Shown one piece after another: positions 8,110-17,294 of a DNA stretch of 64,000 nucleotides. The stretch spans positions 1-64,000 of the forward strand of contig JARSSH010000036.1 in assembly GCA_029624815.1 (NCBI GenBank), given 5' to 3'. This DNA comes from Candidatus Competibacter sp. Its GTDB lineage: Bacteria; Pseudomonadota; Gammaproteobacteria; Competibacterales; Competibacteraceae. The position numbers and the translations under genes are program-made. Position 1 is the stretch's first letter. Every line of letters begins with the position of its first letter. The notes beneath the pieces are model-generated. The model did not search any database. It was not told the origin of the DNA and saw only the letters and a list, made by a program, of their open reading frames with translations.

Positions 8110-9093
8110 ATGAAAAAATTGTTCATTTTCAGCGCCTGTCTGAGCCTGACCCTGCTGACCGGCTCGACATGGGCGCAGGAGCCTCCGTCGCAACCCACCA
8201 GCGCCGAACTCGGTTTGATGACCGGGCGCGAAGCCGGCACCTACTACCCAATAGGCCGGGATCTGAAAAAGCTCGCCAACCGCCACCGGATCGATCTCGA
8301 TGTGATTCCATCGGCCGGTTCGCTGGAGAATATCTTCAAGGTTTACGAATACCCCTCGATCCAGCTCGGCCTGAGCCAGTTCGATACGCTGAGCCTGATA
8401 GCGATGCAGGCCGCCGTCGGCGACGACGCGGATGCCGAGGAATTACGGAACGTCGTCAACTCGATGCAACTGGTGCTGCCCTTGTACCGGGAGGAAGTCC
8501 ATGTGCTGGCAAAATCGTCGGAAATCAAGAAATTCGCCGATCTGAACGGCAAAAAGGTGGCGATGGGCGACGTGGTCAGCGGCACCTACAGTACCGCCTC
8601 GATCCTGTTTGAACTATTCCAGATCCAGCCGGCCGCGCAACTGGAATTGGACGCGGTCGCCGCACTCGACGCACTGCGCCAGGGGCAGGTGGACGCGATG
8701 ATCTACGTGGTCGGCGCGCCGGCTCGGCTGTTCGCCCGCCCGTTCGAAACCGGCGAGCAACCCCATCTGGTCTCCGTGACGATTCCGGAAAACACGGCTA
8801 AACACGATTTCTTTCAATCTTTCTATCGGGCGGCCACCATCCCAGCCGGCACCTACGGTTGGCAGGACCAGGAGGTCGCCACCCTAACGGTCGGAACCGT
8901 GCTATTCACCAGCGACAAGGGTCCGGACGAAGACCGCTGCCGAGCCATCGGCCACTTCGCCAGAATGGTATACGACAACCTGGACTGGCTGCGCGGCAAC
9001 GGCCACCCCAAATGGAAAAGCGTGACCATCGACCGCGAGGCACTGCTGAAAGCGCCGCATCTATCACCCTGCGTGGCCCAAACGTTCAAGTGA
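8110..9093 (+). CDS. TAXI-family TRAP transporter solute-binding protein
   Basis: Periplasmic receptor of the TAXI class of TRAP transporters, which bind organic acids or amino acids. The 327 residues start with a signal peptide (MKKLFIFSACLSLTLLTGSTWAQ). The family's GLMTGREAGTYYPIGRDLKKL and VIPSAGSLENIF follow, then LNGKKVAMGDVVSGTYSTA. ATG at 8110 begins the signal peptide, 37 bases after the DUF3011 gene. The membrane subunits (DctQM-like fusion) are not in the window, so this is an orphan receptor here. Confidence 0.85.
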   Translation: MKKLFIFSACLSLTLLTGSTWAQEPPSQPTSAELGLMTGREAGTYYPIGRDLKKLANRHRIDLDVIPSAGSLENIFKVYEYPSIQLGLSQFDTLSLIAMQAAVGDDADAEELRNVVNSMQLVLPLYREEVHVLAKSSEIKKFADLNGKKVAMGDVVSGTYSTASILFELFQIQPAAQLELDAVAALDALRQGQVDAMIYVVGAPARLFARPFETGEQPHLVSVTIPENTAKHDFFQSFYRAATIPAGTYGWQDQEVATLTVGTVLFTSDKGPDEDRCRAIGHFARMVYDNLDWLRGNGHPKWKSVTIDREALLKAPHLSPCVAQTFK

Positions 9094-9102
9094 CTCAAGG
9101 AA

Positions 9103-9126
9103 AAACCCGCCGAGCGGCGGGTTTTC
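9103..9126. terminator. Bidirectional terminator
   Basis: AAAACCCGCCG and CGGCGGGTTTT form a stem of up to 11 bp, with T-rich flanks on both strands. It sits between the convergent TAXI and cytochrome genes. Confidence 0.85.
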
Positions 9127-9148
9127 AATCCCATCGACCCCAACCGTT

Positions 9149-11191
9149 TCAATCGCCCTCGAAGCGCAAGGGTTCGGCCAGCAAGGGCAGGTAATCCGGT
9201 AGATAGGTGCCACCGGCTTCGAACGGCCGGTCGGGATCGATTAGCGTTTCGGCGATGCCCACTCGGTAGGAAATCAGGGCGGGATCGCTCAGATCCACCG
9301 GCCGGTCGGTGATCACTTCCCCAACCCGGTAGGACCGTCCATCCTGATGGGCGAAACCCTCCGCTTCTTCCCGGAAATAACGGTAGGTCACCGGCGTTTC
9401 TGGGGAAACATCCTTGCCCTTGTTGTAGCGCTGGGTTACCACCACTTGCCGGTAACGACGCGCGGCGGCCAGAGCGTCCTCTCGGGGCGGATACAGCAAT
9501 TCGCCGCGAATCGCACCGGCGGCGGTCAAATAATCGCCCCGCGCGGTGAATGCGCGCAACAGGCGCTGCCGCTCCGCCTGACTGTCTTGAAAAGCCGAGG
9601 CGCTGCCGGTATCGAGCGCCGGCCACATACTGGTATAGCCCTTGGCGGGTTGGATGACGGTGGCGAGAAATTGGTCGATGGCGGGAGGCATGTCCCCATA
9701 CAGGCTGACCCCGACCACATTGTCCAGAAAGTGACGGAACTCGCCCTTGTTCAGTCCACGGTTCAGCGGATCGCCCAATTGAGCAATCCCTGGCGTCCGG
9801 TCCGGCCGCGCGTCCGCTTGGGCGAGATAGCGTAGATAATCCATTTCCCGCCATCCCAGTTCGCCGGGAAACTTGCGCGGCAACGCCCAGGTGGAATCCA
9901 CGGTGTTGCCGGTTCCGGACGTGAATTGCGGAAACTCGGTGGCAACGACGCCGCTATGGCAACCGATGCACTGGGTCAGTTCTTCGCGATTTTGCGGGCG
10001 CAACGCACCGCTCTGATCTTCGATGTAGCCGGCCAGATACCAGCCTACCCCATTGTCCACCCAACCCTGAGCGTCATTGCCGTATACCGGCGCGCCCTCT
10101 TCCTTGACACCGGGACGGAATTGACTCGGAAGAAATGCCTTCCATTTGTACATATAGCGGACTTCCTTGATCCGGCGGGCGCGAGTGCCGGGATAGGGAC
10201 TGACCATGGGGTCACGGCCGTCCGCCACCACGTCCACGTAATGCAGGGGATGAGCGAACTCGGTGCCGATCGGATACAGGCCGCGCTCAAGCGCAACGGC
10301 TTGCGCCGCGCCCCGATAGGTTTCGCCGTCCTCCTCGCGCAGGCGATCCTGAATCGCCCGTTCCAGCAAATCGAGATTCCGCGCGTATACATCCAGATCG
10401 AAGCGACCGTCATCGCGCTGCATGAACGACTTGGGCAAGCGGATGTAAATTCCCGAAACCGAACCGGTCATCGGAGTAAAGAGGCCGTAGGGCATGAAGT
10501 TGACCGCCCGCCAGCCGGTGATCCAGCGCCCCGCGCCATCCTGGAAGAAGCCATTGCCCGCGGTATCGGAGCGGACGAAACCGTCGGCGTCGGCGGGCAA
10601 ATCCGCCGGGTCCAGTCCCGGAAACAGTCGAAACGGTGTTTCCACGCCGCCGTCCCAATCGCGGGGATCGCCGGGCCGTTGCGCGAAAGCCGCCCCCCAG
10701 TTGTCCTGACGAATATAGCTTTCCATGTCCCAGGTCTGGGGATCGATGCCCAGCGCCGCGACCGCTTCCCGCAACTTTTCCGGGGTCAGGGTATTCTCCC
10801 AAGGATTGTGGCTCGGCGAAGGCGGGAAGGGGCTGAAGGGGGTAAAGGAATATTCGAGTTGCAAGTCGCCGAGGCGCGGCTCGGCGCCGGCCTGCGGAAA
10901 ATTGTTGCCCAGACCGACCCGATAGGCGCCGTTGGTGTGGCAGAACAGACACGCATTCTGCGCGCCACGCGACGTTTCGATATGGCATTGGGCGGGAATG
11001 TGGGCGTAGGGATTTTCAAAGGTCAACGGACTGCGAAAATCGCCCTGTGGATAGCTCACCGTAGTCGCCAAGGTGGATGCCTTGGCGACTTGAACGTTGG
11101 CCTGCCCCTGGCTGTCGCCGCACCCATTCAGCACCGCGCTCAGCATCAGAACGATCGCTACCTGATTCGAAAACCGTGACCGGCGACTCAT
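9149..11191 (-). CDS. Large di-heme c-type cytochrome lipoprotein
   Basis: The 680-residue envelope protein begins with a lipoprotein signal whose lipobox Cys is at about residue 24 (SAVLNGC). It has two c-type heme sites: CLFCH at about residues 81-85 and CIGCH in the second half. The rest is not similar to a family I can name. ATG at 11191 has AAGGAG upstream. Heme attachment requires export, which fits the lipoprotein signal. It lies downstream of the PhoX-like gene on the same strand, but a terminator separates them. Possibly an outer-membrane or periplasmic oxidoreductase; the substrate is unknown. Confidence 0.75.
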   Translation of the reverse strand: MSRRSRFSNQVAIVLMLSAVLNGCGDSQGQANVQVAKASTLATTVSYPQGDFRSPLTFENPYAHIPAQCHIETSRGAQNACLFCHTNGAYRVGLGNNFPQAGAEPRLGDLQLEYSFTPFSPFPPSPSHNPWENTLTPEKLREAVAALGIDPQTWDMESYIRQDNWGAAFAQRPGDPRDWDGGVETPFRLFPGLDPADLPADADGFVRSDTAGNGFFQDGAGRWITGWRAVNFMPYGLFTPMTGSVSGIYIRLPKSFMQRDDGRFDLDVYARNLDLLERAIQDRLREEDGETYRGAAQAVALERGLYPIGTEFAHPLHYVDVVADGRDPMVSPYPGTRARRIKEVRYMYKWKAFLPSQFRPGVKEEGAPVYGNDAQGWVDNGVGWYLAGYIEDQSGALRPQNREELTQCIGCHSGVVATEFPQFTSGTGNTVDSTWALPRKFPGELGWREMDYLRYLAQADARPDRTPGIAQLGDPLNRGLNKGEFRHFLDNVVGVSLYGDMPPAIDQFLATVIQPAKGYTSMWPALDTGSASAFQDSQAERQRLLRAFTARGDYLTAAGAIRGELLYPPREDALAAARRYRQVVVTQRYNKGKDVSPETPVTYRYFREEAEGFAHQDGRSYRVGEVITDRPVDLSDPALISYRVGIAETLIDPDRPFEAGGTYLPDYLPLLAEPLRFEGD

Positions 11192-11213
11192 GCGGGATTC
11201 TCCTTGCAAAACG

Positions 11214-11247
11214 CAAAAAAGCCAGCGACCCGGAAAGTCGCCAGCCT
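11214..11247 (-). terminator. Terminator of the PhoX-like gene
   Basis: On the minus strand CTGGCGAC and GTCGCTGG pair over 8 bp (two G-T wobbles) around a TTTCCGG loop, followed by C and six T. Confidence 0.75.
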
Positions 11248-11270
11248 GATTGGTTCGAATCGATGGATGA

Positions 11271-13139
11271 TCACAAACCCGGAATGCCTCCGATATAGCC
11301 CACCGGCGCATAAAACTTGTCGATCATCGGGGTGAGTCGCGCCTTGAGGTCGGCGTTGATGCTGCTCGGGAAGTCGCCCCAATGCTGCGCATTGCTCATG
11401 ATGTAGGCATGGCCGTTCAGATTATCCACCACTTGCAGACCGGTGGATTCGGCACCCGCCGTCAATGTCATGATCCGGGTTAGCTTCTGGGTGTCCACGT
11501 TGTAGGCCCAGACGAAGTTGTTGATGTGCATCCCCGAATCCTCGCCGATGAACAGGGTGCGCATCTTCTCGGAGAAGAACAGATTGTCGGTGTTGGCCAC
11601 GGTGTTGACATCGGCGGTGTTGCCAACGCCGTCAGCGGTCATCGGCTTGCCAAGCAAGGCTGGCTCGACAGACATGCGGGTCGCGACCCAATCGGAATGA
11701 ATGGCGTTGCCTTGGGTATCGCCGATGCCGGATTTCAGCTCCAGGGTATAGGTCGCACCCGCCTTGTTCTGCGGCAGGCGGATGTGATTCGCGGGCTCGG
11801 TCGGATCGGAAGTCATACTGCTCTCGATGCGCGACATGGCCATGTACAGCTTCTTATCCTTGGCGTTGATCGCCATGCCTTCCATTTTGGTCCACTCGGT
11901 GGTGCCCCCCAGCAAAGCGGTGTAACGGCGCGTCTCCAAAAAGGCGGCGGCTTTTTCCATGCCGGGCTTGAGGCTGAGACACTCATCAGCGGAAGAACCG
12001 GCCCGCACCCGCGTATAACCTGCCATGCATTGACCATCCACCGGTTCGACCGCATCAAAGATGTCGGTGAAAGTCAGGCTGTTGGCCAGCGCGCTGATTT
12101 CAGCGTCCGTGCCATGGCCTAGGCGAATCCAGGTCAGATCGGCGCTGCCGCCACCCTGATCGCTGGTTTGATTCCACTTCGCCGTGTACAGCGTGCCCGC
12201 GGATAAATCGGCGGCTTTATCAGCCACGAACAGGGTCATTTGCACATAGGCGCCGTCATCCCCCAAATAAGCAGTGCGGCTATCCGGCATGACCAGCGCC
12301 TGCTCCCAGGTGCCACGCCCCATCGCATAGTGCTTGACCACGCCATGGGAACCATCGGCCTTGATAGTGACTTCGGGAATGATGCCGTAATGGTAGGGAT
12401 TGGCCTCCCGCTCACCCTTGAAATACAGCTCGCGCAACGCCTTGAGACCGGATGTGGTCGTACCGTAGTTCCCGGAATCGAGCGGGTTGTAAATCAGATC
12501 GTAGTCCTCCTCGGAGCCCAAATGCGTATTCCATGGCGTCTGGGAACCAAAGCAGGGAATCCAGAGGCCATTCACTCCGGAAAAATCGATGGGCCGGACC
12601 GTGGTCGCGGTCAACTTGCCGTCGCTGGCCTGGGCGATTTCGCTCAAGGTCATCGACATCGGCATGCGGGTGTACCAACCCGGCGTTGTAAAGGCAACCG
12701 AACCGTCGCTCAAAATCCAGTCATACTCGTAGTGCGTGACCAGAAACAGCTTGCCATCGATATCAAGCAGGCTATTGGCGTCCGGGGTTTCGGCCACCAC
12801 CGGGTTGCCCATCGGATCGAGCAATGGCGCCATCGTGTAGTCGTAGAGTTGACCGACGGGATATTTCTTGCCGGTTACTTCGGCTATTTCGTCCTTGACG
12901 CTGAATAATACGCTGTAGCTGAGAGGCGTCTCCCGCACGCGGCCATCCTGGTAGGTCACCTTGGCGATCGACTTGGAATAGGTCGTGACCCTTTCCTCGT
13001 CGGTCGCGGGCACGGGGGTTGCGGTGAACTCGACCGACCGCACCACGGACGACGGAGGTGGAGCATCGTCGTTGTCACTCCCGCAAGCGGCCAAGCCCAA
13101 GGTGGATAGCATCGCCACTGTCAGCAATTTCATTTTCAT
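11271..13139 (-). CDS. PhoX-like (DUF839) phosphatase lipoprotein
   Basis: The 622-residue protein of the PhoX/DUF839 beta-propeller class includes Ca/Fe-dependent alkaline phosphatases. Family marks are a CFGSQTPWNTHLGSEEDYD stretch (family CxGSxTPWxTxLxxEE), HYAMGRGTWEQALVMPD followed by TAYLGDDGAY, TKMEGMAINAKDKKLYMAMS and a later FIGEDSG. The signal is of lipoprotein type (LGLAAC, Cys at about 19), whereas classical PhoX is a Tat substrate. The GGAGAG site supports the ATG at 13139. A candidate Pho box lies upstream, suggesting phosphate control. Confidence 0.85.
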   Translation of the reverse strand: MKMKLLTVAMLSTLGLAACGSDNDDAPPPSSVVRSVEFTATPVPATDEERVTTYSKSIAKVTYQDGRVRETPLSYSVLFSVKDEIAEVTGKKYPVGQLYDYTMAPLLDPMGNPVVAETPDANSLLDIDGKLFLVTHYEYDWILSDGSVAFTTPGWYTRMPMSMTLSEIAQASDGKLTATTVRPIDFSGVNGLWIPCFGSQTPWNTHLGSEEDYDLIYNPLDSGNYGTTTSGLKALRELYFKGEREANPYHYGIIPEVTIKADGSHGVVKHYAMGRGTWEQALVMPDSRTAYLGDDGAYVQMTLFVADKAADLSAGTLYTAKWNQTSDQGGGSADLTWIRLGHGTDAEISALANSLTFTDIFDAVEPVDGQCMAGYTRVRAGSSADECLSLKPGMEKAAAFLETRRYTALLGGTTEWTKMEGMAINAKDKKLYMAMSRIESSMTSDPTEPANHIRLPQNKAGATYTLELKSGIGDTQGNAIHSDWVATRMSVEPALLGKPMTADGVGNTADVNTVANTDNLFFSEKMRTLFIGEDSGMHINNFVWAYNVDTQKLTRIMTLTAGAESTGLQVVDNLNGHAYIMSNAQHWGDFPSSINADLKARLTPMIDKFYAPVGYIGGIPGL

Positions 13140-13437
13140 CGCGCGACTCTCCGTTCAATCGAAATCAGGATGATGGTCCACCGAGATTGCTCGAATATGA
13201 CAAAAACAAGACACCTCGATGACCCGCAAGCGCGGCGACGACGCCAAACCCATGGATCGACCCGTAACCGACAACGATGGTGATGGGAGCACCCTCCGCC
13301 AACAAACATCGATGTAACCTGTATTTCACAAAAGACCCGTGGTTCCTTGCGACTCTTTCCAAGGTTCCGCGCATGGTCTAAAGTTGAGCTGTCAAGCGAT
13401 CGGCAACGCTGACTCGCTGGAGGAACTAAATCAAACC
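13140..13437. other. Divergent intergenic region phoX-like / pilB
   Basis: About 300 bases between divergent genes. It contains the candidate Pho box (13197-13214), the pilB ribosome site near 13418-13425 and a long hydrophobic-looking frame without a start context. No other gene is supported. Confidence 0.6.
13197..13214 (-). promoter_or_regulatory. Candidate Pho box
   Basis: On the minus strand GTGTCTT-GTTT-TTGTCAT gives two TGTC-centred half sites exactly 11 bases apart, the spacing of PhoB half sites (consensus CTGTCAT-N4-CTGTCAT); 11 of 14 defined bases match. It lies about 58-75 bases before the PhoX-like start. Confidence 0.5.
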
Positions 13438-15162
13438 ATGGCTAGTGTTCCCAATAATGTCGCCACCCAGCCCAGCGGCCAACTGGTCGGTCTGGCCAGA
13501 CAGCTCGTCATGCATCATCTGCTTGACGAGGCCGACGCCATAAAGGCTTTCGAGCAGGCGCGCAAACAGAATGTCCCGTTCGTCGCCTACCTGATCGACA
13601 ACAAACTGGCTCGCGACAAGGATATCGCCCGCATCGCCGCGCGCGGCTTCAACCTGCCGCTGTTCGACATCGAAACGCTGGAGATCGACAAAACCGTCGT
13701 GCAACTGGTCGAGGAAAAGCTGCTCCGCCAGCATCTCGCCCTGCCGCTGCACAAACGGGGCCGGCGACTGTTTATCGGCTTGAGCGATCCGACCAACCCG
13801 CGGGTGCTGGAAGACATCAAATTCCAAACCCGGTTGGACGTCGAACCGGTGATCGTGAGTGGGTCGCATCTGGTCAAGATGCTCGATTCCGCCGTCGAGG
13901 CGCCGGCATCGGCCATGGTCGATCCAGAGATGGGCGATCTCGACTACAGCAATGAGAGCGACCCCGCCAAGGTCGAAACGCTGACGCAAGCCGATGCCGA
14001 CGATGCGCCGGTGGTGCGTTTCGTCAATCAGGTCATCATCCAGGCCATCAACCGCGGCGCCTCCGATATCCACTTCGAACCTTACGAAAAAAGCTATCGG
14101 GTGCGCCTACGCCAGGATGGCATCCTGGACGAACTTTACAAACCCCCGGTGACGATGGCCCCGCGGCTGGCCGCGCGCTTGAAAATCATGGCCCAACTCG
14201 ACATCGCCGAACGCCGAGTGCCGCAGGACGGACGGCTCAAGCTTTACTTGACCAAACAACGCGCCATCGATTTTCGCGTTAACACCATGCCCACCCTTTG
14301 GGGCGAAAAGGTGGTGTTGCGCCTGCTCGATCCCAGCAGCGCCCAGCTCGGCATCGAAGCCCTGGGCTACGAGGACCACCAGAAGGAACTGTTTCTCAAG
14401 GCGATTCAAAAACCACAGGGCATGGTGCTGGTGACCGGACCCACCGGCAGCGGCAAAACCGTATCGCTATACACGGCGCTCAATATCCTGAACACGGCGG
14501 CGGTCAACATTTCGACCGCCGAGGATCCGGTGGAAATCAACCTGCCCGGCGTCAATCAGGTCAACGTCAACCCCAAGGTCGGCATGAGCTTCGCCAACGC
14601 GTTGCGCGCCTTCCTGCGCCAGGATCCCGACATCATCATGGTCGGCGAGATCCGCGACCTGGAAACCGCCGAGATTGCCATCAAAGCCGCTCAGACCGGT
14701 CACATGGTGTTGTCCACCGTGCACACCAACAGCGCGCCGCAAACCCTCAACCGCTTGGTCAACATGGGGGTGGCGCCCTATAACATCGCATCCAGCGTGA
14801 CGCTCATCATCGCCCAGCGACTGGCGCGCCGGCTGTGTCCGCATTGCAAGGAAGAAGCGCACATTCCATCGGAAGAGTTGATCAACCAAGGTTTTCTCGA
14901 GAGCGAACTGAAGGATCTCACCGTCTTCAAAGCCGTCGGCTGCGATCAATGCAATCACGGCTACAAGGGCCGAGTCGGCGTCTACGAAGTGATGCCGATT
15001 TCCGAGGAAATCGGCCGGATCATCATGGAAAACGGCAATGTGCTGCAAATCGCCGAGCAAGCGCGCCGGGAAGGCATCAACGACTTACGCCGATCGGGTC
15101 TGAACAAGATCCGCGCCGGCCTCACCAGCCTTGAAGAAATCAACCGAGTGACAACGGATTAA
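13438..15162 (+). CDS. pilB: Type IV pilus assembly ATPase PilB
   Basis: Hexameric ATPase that powers pilin polymerisation at the inner membrane. The 574 residues contain an N-terminal MshEN/GspE-like domain, Walker A GPTGSGKT (about residue 324), the Asp box, Walker B VGEIRDLETAEIA and the His box. A zinc-binding tetracysteine follows (CPHC...CDQC). ATG at 13438 follows GGAGGA by 10 bases. pilC starts six bases after the stop and pilD follows, the usual pilBCD operon; no major pilin gene is in the window. Confidence 0.96.
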   Translation: MASVPNNVATQPSGQLVGLARQLVMHHLLDEADAIKAFEQARKQNVPFVAYLIDNKLARDKDIARIAARGFNLPLFDIETLEIDKTVVQLVEEKLLRQHLALPLHKRGRRLFIGLSDPTNPRVLEDIKFQTRLDVEPVIVSGSHLVKMLDSAVEAPASAMVDPEMGDLDYSNESDPAKVETLTQADADDAPVVRFVNQVIIQAINRGASDIHFEPYEKSYRVRLRQDGILDELYKPPVTMAPRLAARLKIMAQLDIAERRVPQDGRLKLYLTKQRAIDFRVNTMPTLWGEKVVLRLLDPSSAQLGIEALGYEDHQKELFLKAIQKPQGMVLVTGPTGSGKTVSLYTALNILNTAAVNISTAEDPVEINLPGVNQVNVNPKVGMSFANALRAFLRQDPDIIMVGEIRDLETAEIAIKAAQTGHMVLSTVHTNSAPQTLNRLVNMGVAPYNIASSVTLIIAQRLARRLCPHCKEEAHIPSEELINQGFLESELKDLTVFKAVGCDQCNHGYKGRVGVYEVMPISEEIGRIIMENGNVLQIAEQARREGINDLRRSGLNKIRAGLTSLEEINRVTTD

Positions 15163-15167
15163 TCGCC

Positions 15168-16409
15168 GTGGCCAAACAACCGACGCTGGCGAAAGCCAAG
15201 AAAAAAGACGAAGAGCTGACTTTCAAATGGGAAGGCACCGATAAACGCGGCGTCCGGGTCAAGGGCGAGCTGCGGGGCGCCCACCAAAACCTGATCAAGG
15301 TCGAACTGCGCCGGCAGGGCATCATCCCGCTGAGCGTCAAGAAAAAAGCCAAGCCGCTGTTCACCGTCGGCGACAAGATTGTCCCGAAAGACATCATGCT
15401 GTTCACTCGCCAACTATGCACCATGTTGAGTTCCGGCATTGCCGTGGTGCAGGCTCTGGATATGGTCGGGCACAGCAATCGCAAAACCAAGGTCAAGGAA
15501 CTCATCCTGGACATCAAAGCCGAAGTTGAAAGCGGCACCGCGCTTTCCAAGGCCTTCGCCAAGCATCATTTGTACTTCAACGACCTGTACTGCAGCCTAG
15601 TCCATGCCGGCGAGGAAGCCGGCGTACTCGAGGTGCTGCTCGACAAGATCGCGACCTATCTGGAAAAGTCCGAGGCACTGAAGGCCAAGGTCAAAAAAGC
15701 GCTGACCTATCCGGCCATCGTGCTGGTGTTCGCCTTTGTCGTCACCGCCATCCTGCTGCTCTTCGTGATTCCGACCTTTGAAGATCTATTCAAGGGTTTC
15801 GGCGCCGAACTGCCGGCGCTAACCCGGTTCGTCATCGATCTCTCCGGCGTGTTCCAGGAATACTGGTATCTCATTCTGGGCGCGCCGGTGGTGGCCGTGG
15901 TCGGCTTTCTGGAAGCGCGCAAGCGCTCGCGCACCTTCTACCAATGGCTGGACCGCATGGTTCTGCAAATACCGCTGATCGGCGACTTGGTCGCCACGTC
16001 GGCCAACGCCCGCTTTGCCCGTACCCTGTCCACCCTGTTCAGCGGTGGGGTGCCGCTGGTGGACGCCCTGCTCAGCGTGGCCGGGGCCACCGGCAACTAC
16101 GTCTACGAAAAAGCGGTACTGGACATGCGCGAATCGGTTTCCATCGGCCAGCAACTGAATTTCGCCATGCGCCAGAGCAGCCTGTTTCCCGACATGGTGG
16201 TCCAGATGGTGGCGATCGGCGAGGAAGCCGGCTCGCTGGGCGACATGCTGGCCAAGGTCGCCGATTTCTACGAGGCGGAAGTGGATCAAAAAGTCGATAC
16301 CCTAACCACCATGATCGAACCGCTGCTGATGGCCTTCCTGGCCGGCGTGGTCGGCACGCTGGTAGTCGCCATGTACCTGCCGATCTTCAAGCTGGCCTCG
16401 GCGGTCTGA
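15168..16409 (+). CDS. pilC: Type IV pilus inner membrane platform protein PilC
   Basis: Polytopic platform protein that works with PilB to extrude pilin. The 413 residues show two T2SSF domains (about 75-200 and 280-400) with LFTRQLCTMLSSGIAVVQAL at the first, three strong membrane segments (near residues 178-200, 225-245 and 380-405) and the conserved FARTLSTLFSGGVPLVDAL at the second. The start is GTG at 15168, six bases after the pilB stop. Confidence 0.95.
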   Translation: MAKQPTLAKAKKKDEELTFKWEGTDKRGVRVKGELRGAHQNLIKVELRRQGIIPLSVKKKAKPLFTVGDKIVPKDIMLFTRQLCTMLSSGIAVVQALDMVGHSNRKTKVKELILDIKAEVESGTALSKAFAKHHLYFNDLYCSLVHAGEEAGVLEVLLDKIATYLEKSEALKAKVKKALTYPAIVLVFAFVVTAILLLFVIPTFEDLFKGFGAELPALTRFVIDLSGVFQEYWYLILGAPVVAVVGFLEARKRSRTFYQWLDRMVLQIPLIGDLVATSANARFARTLSTLFSGGVPLVDALLSVAGATGNYVYEKAVLDMRESVSIGQQLNFAMRQSSLFPDMVVQMVAIGEEAGSLGDMLAKVADFYEAEVDQKVDTLTTMIEPLLMAFLAGVVGTLVVAMYLPIFKLASAV

Positions 16410-16421
16410 CGGCGGCCCGCG

Positions 16422-17291
16422 ATGGCCCTGCTGGAGCTGCTGGCCGGTTCGCCCGCGCTGTTCGTCATCCTGACCGTACTGTTCGGTCTGATGATCGGCA
16501 GCTTTCTCAACGTGGTCGTTTACCGCCTACCGCTCATGATGCAGCGGGAGTGGCGAGCGCAATGCGCGGAATTGCTCGACCAGCCGATCCCGGATGACGC
16601 ACCCCGACTGAGCCTGTGGGGACCGCGCTCGCAGTGCCCGCGCTGCCATCACCAGATCGGCGCCGCGGAGAACATCCCGCTGTTCAGCTACATCCGCCAG
16701 CGCGGTCGCTGCGCTCACTGCGGCGCCGCGATCGGTGTCCAGTACCCGCTGGTGGAGGCCGCCAGCGGGCTGCTGGCCGGCATCGTGGCCTGGAAGTTCG
16801 GCTTCGGCTGGCCGGCGGCGGCGGCGCTGCTGTTCACTTGGATCCTGCTGGCGGCCAGTGTCATCGACCTCCGTCACCAGTTGCTGCCCGACGACCTGAC
16901 CCTACCGCTACTGTGGCTGGGGCTGCTGGCGGCGTTATGCGGGCTGGGGACCGATCTGCGCGGTGCCGTGATCGGCGCCATGGTTGGCTACCTGTCGCTT
17001 TGGCTGGTCTACCAGGGCTTTCGGCTGCTAACCGGCAAGGAGGGCATGGGCCATGGCGATTTCAAGCTCCTGGCGGCGCTCGGAGCCTGGACCGGCTGGC
17101 AATACCTGGTCACCATCGTGCTGCTGTCTTCGCTGGTGGGTGCGATCTGCGGGCTGGCGCTGATCCTGCTGCGAGGCCGGGCGCGCGGCGCGCCGTTGCC
17201 CTTCGGCCCCTTTCTGGCCGCCGCCGGCTGGATCGCGCTGCTGTGGGGCGAAACGATCGATCGCGCCTATCTCGATTGGCTGGGATTCTGA
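16422..17291 (+). CDS. pilD: Prepilin peptidase / N-methyltransferase PilD
   Basis: Aspartyl membrane protease that cleaves and N-methylates type IV prepilins. The 289 residues carry the FGLMIGSFLNVVVYRLP signature, two CxxC pairs (CPRCH, CAHCG) of the cytoplasmic zinc loop, the first catalytic Asp in VIDLRHQLLPD and the second in the GMGHGDFKLLAALGAW (GxGD) motif, plus about seven membrane helices. It begins 12 bases after pilC. Confidence 0.96.
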   Translation: MALLELLAGSPALFVILTVLFGLMIGSFLNVVVYRLPLMMQREWRAQCAELLDQPIPDDAPRLSLWGPRSQCPRCHHQIGAAENIPLFSYIRQRGRCAHCGAAIGVQYPLVEAASGLLAGIVAWKFGFGWPAAAALLFTWILLAASVIDLRHQLLPDDLTLPLLWLGLLAALCGLGTDLRGAVIGAMVGYLSLWLVYQGFRLLTGKEGMGHGDFKLLAALGAWTGWQYLVTIVLLSSLVGAICGLALILLRGRARGAPLPFGPFLAAAGWIALLWGETIDRAYLDWLGF

Positions 17292-17294
17292 ATC

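Noticed and set aside
11250..11275. tRNA-like GGTTCGAATC at the cytochrome/PhoX intergenic
   Set aside because: No acceptor or anticodon stems fit around it.
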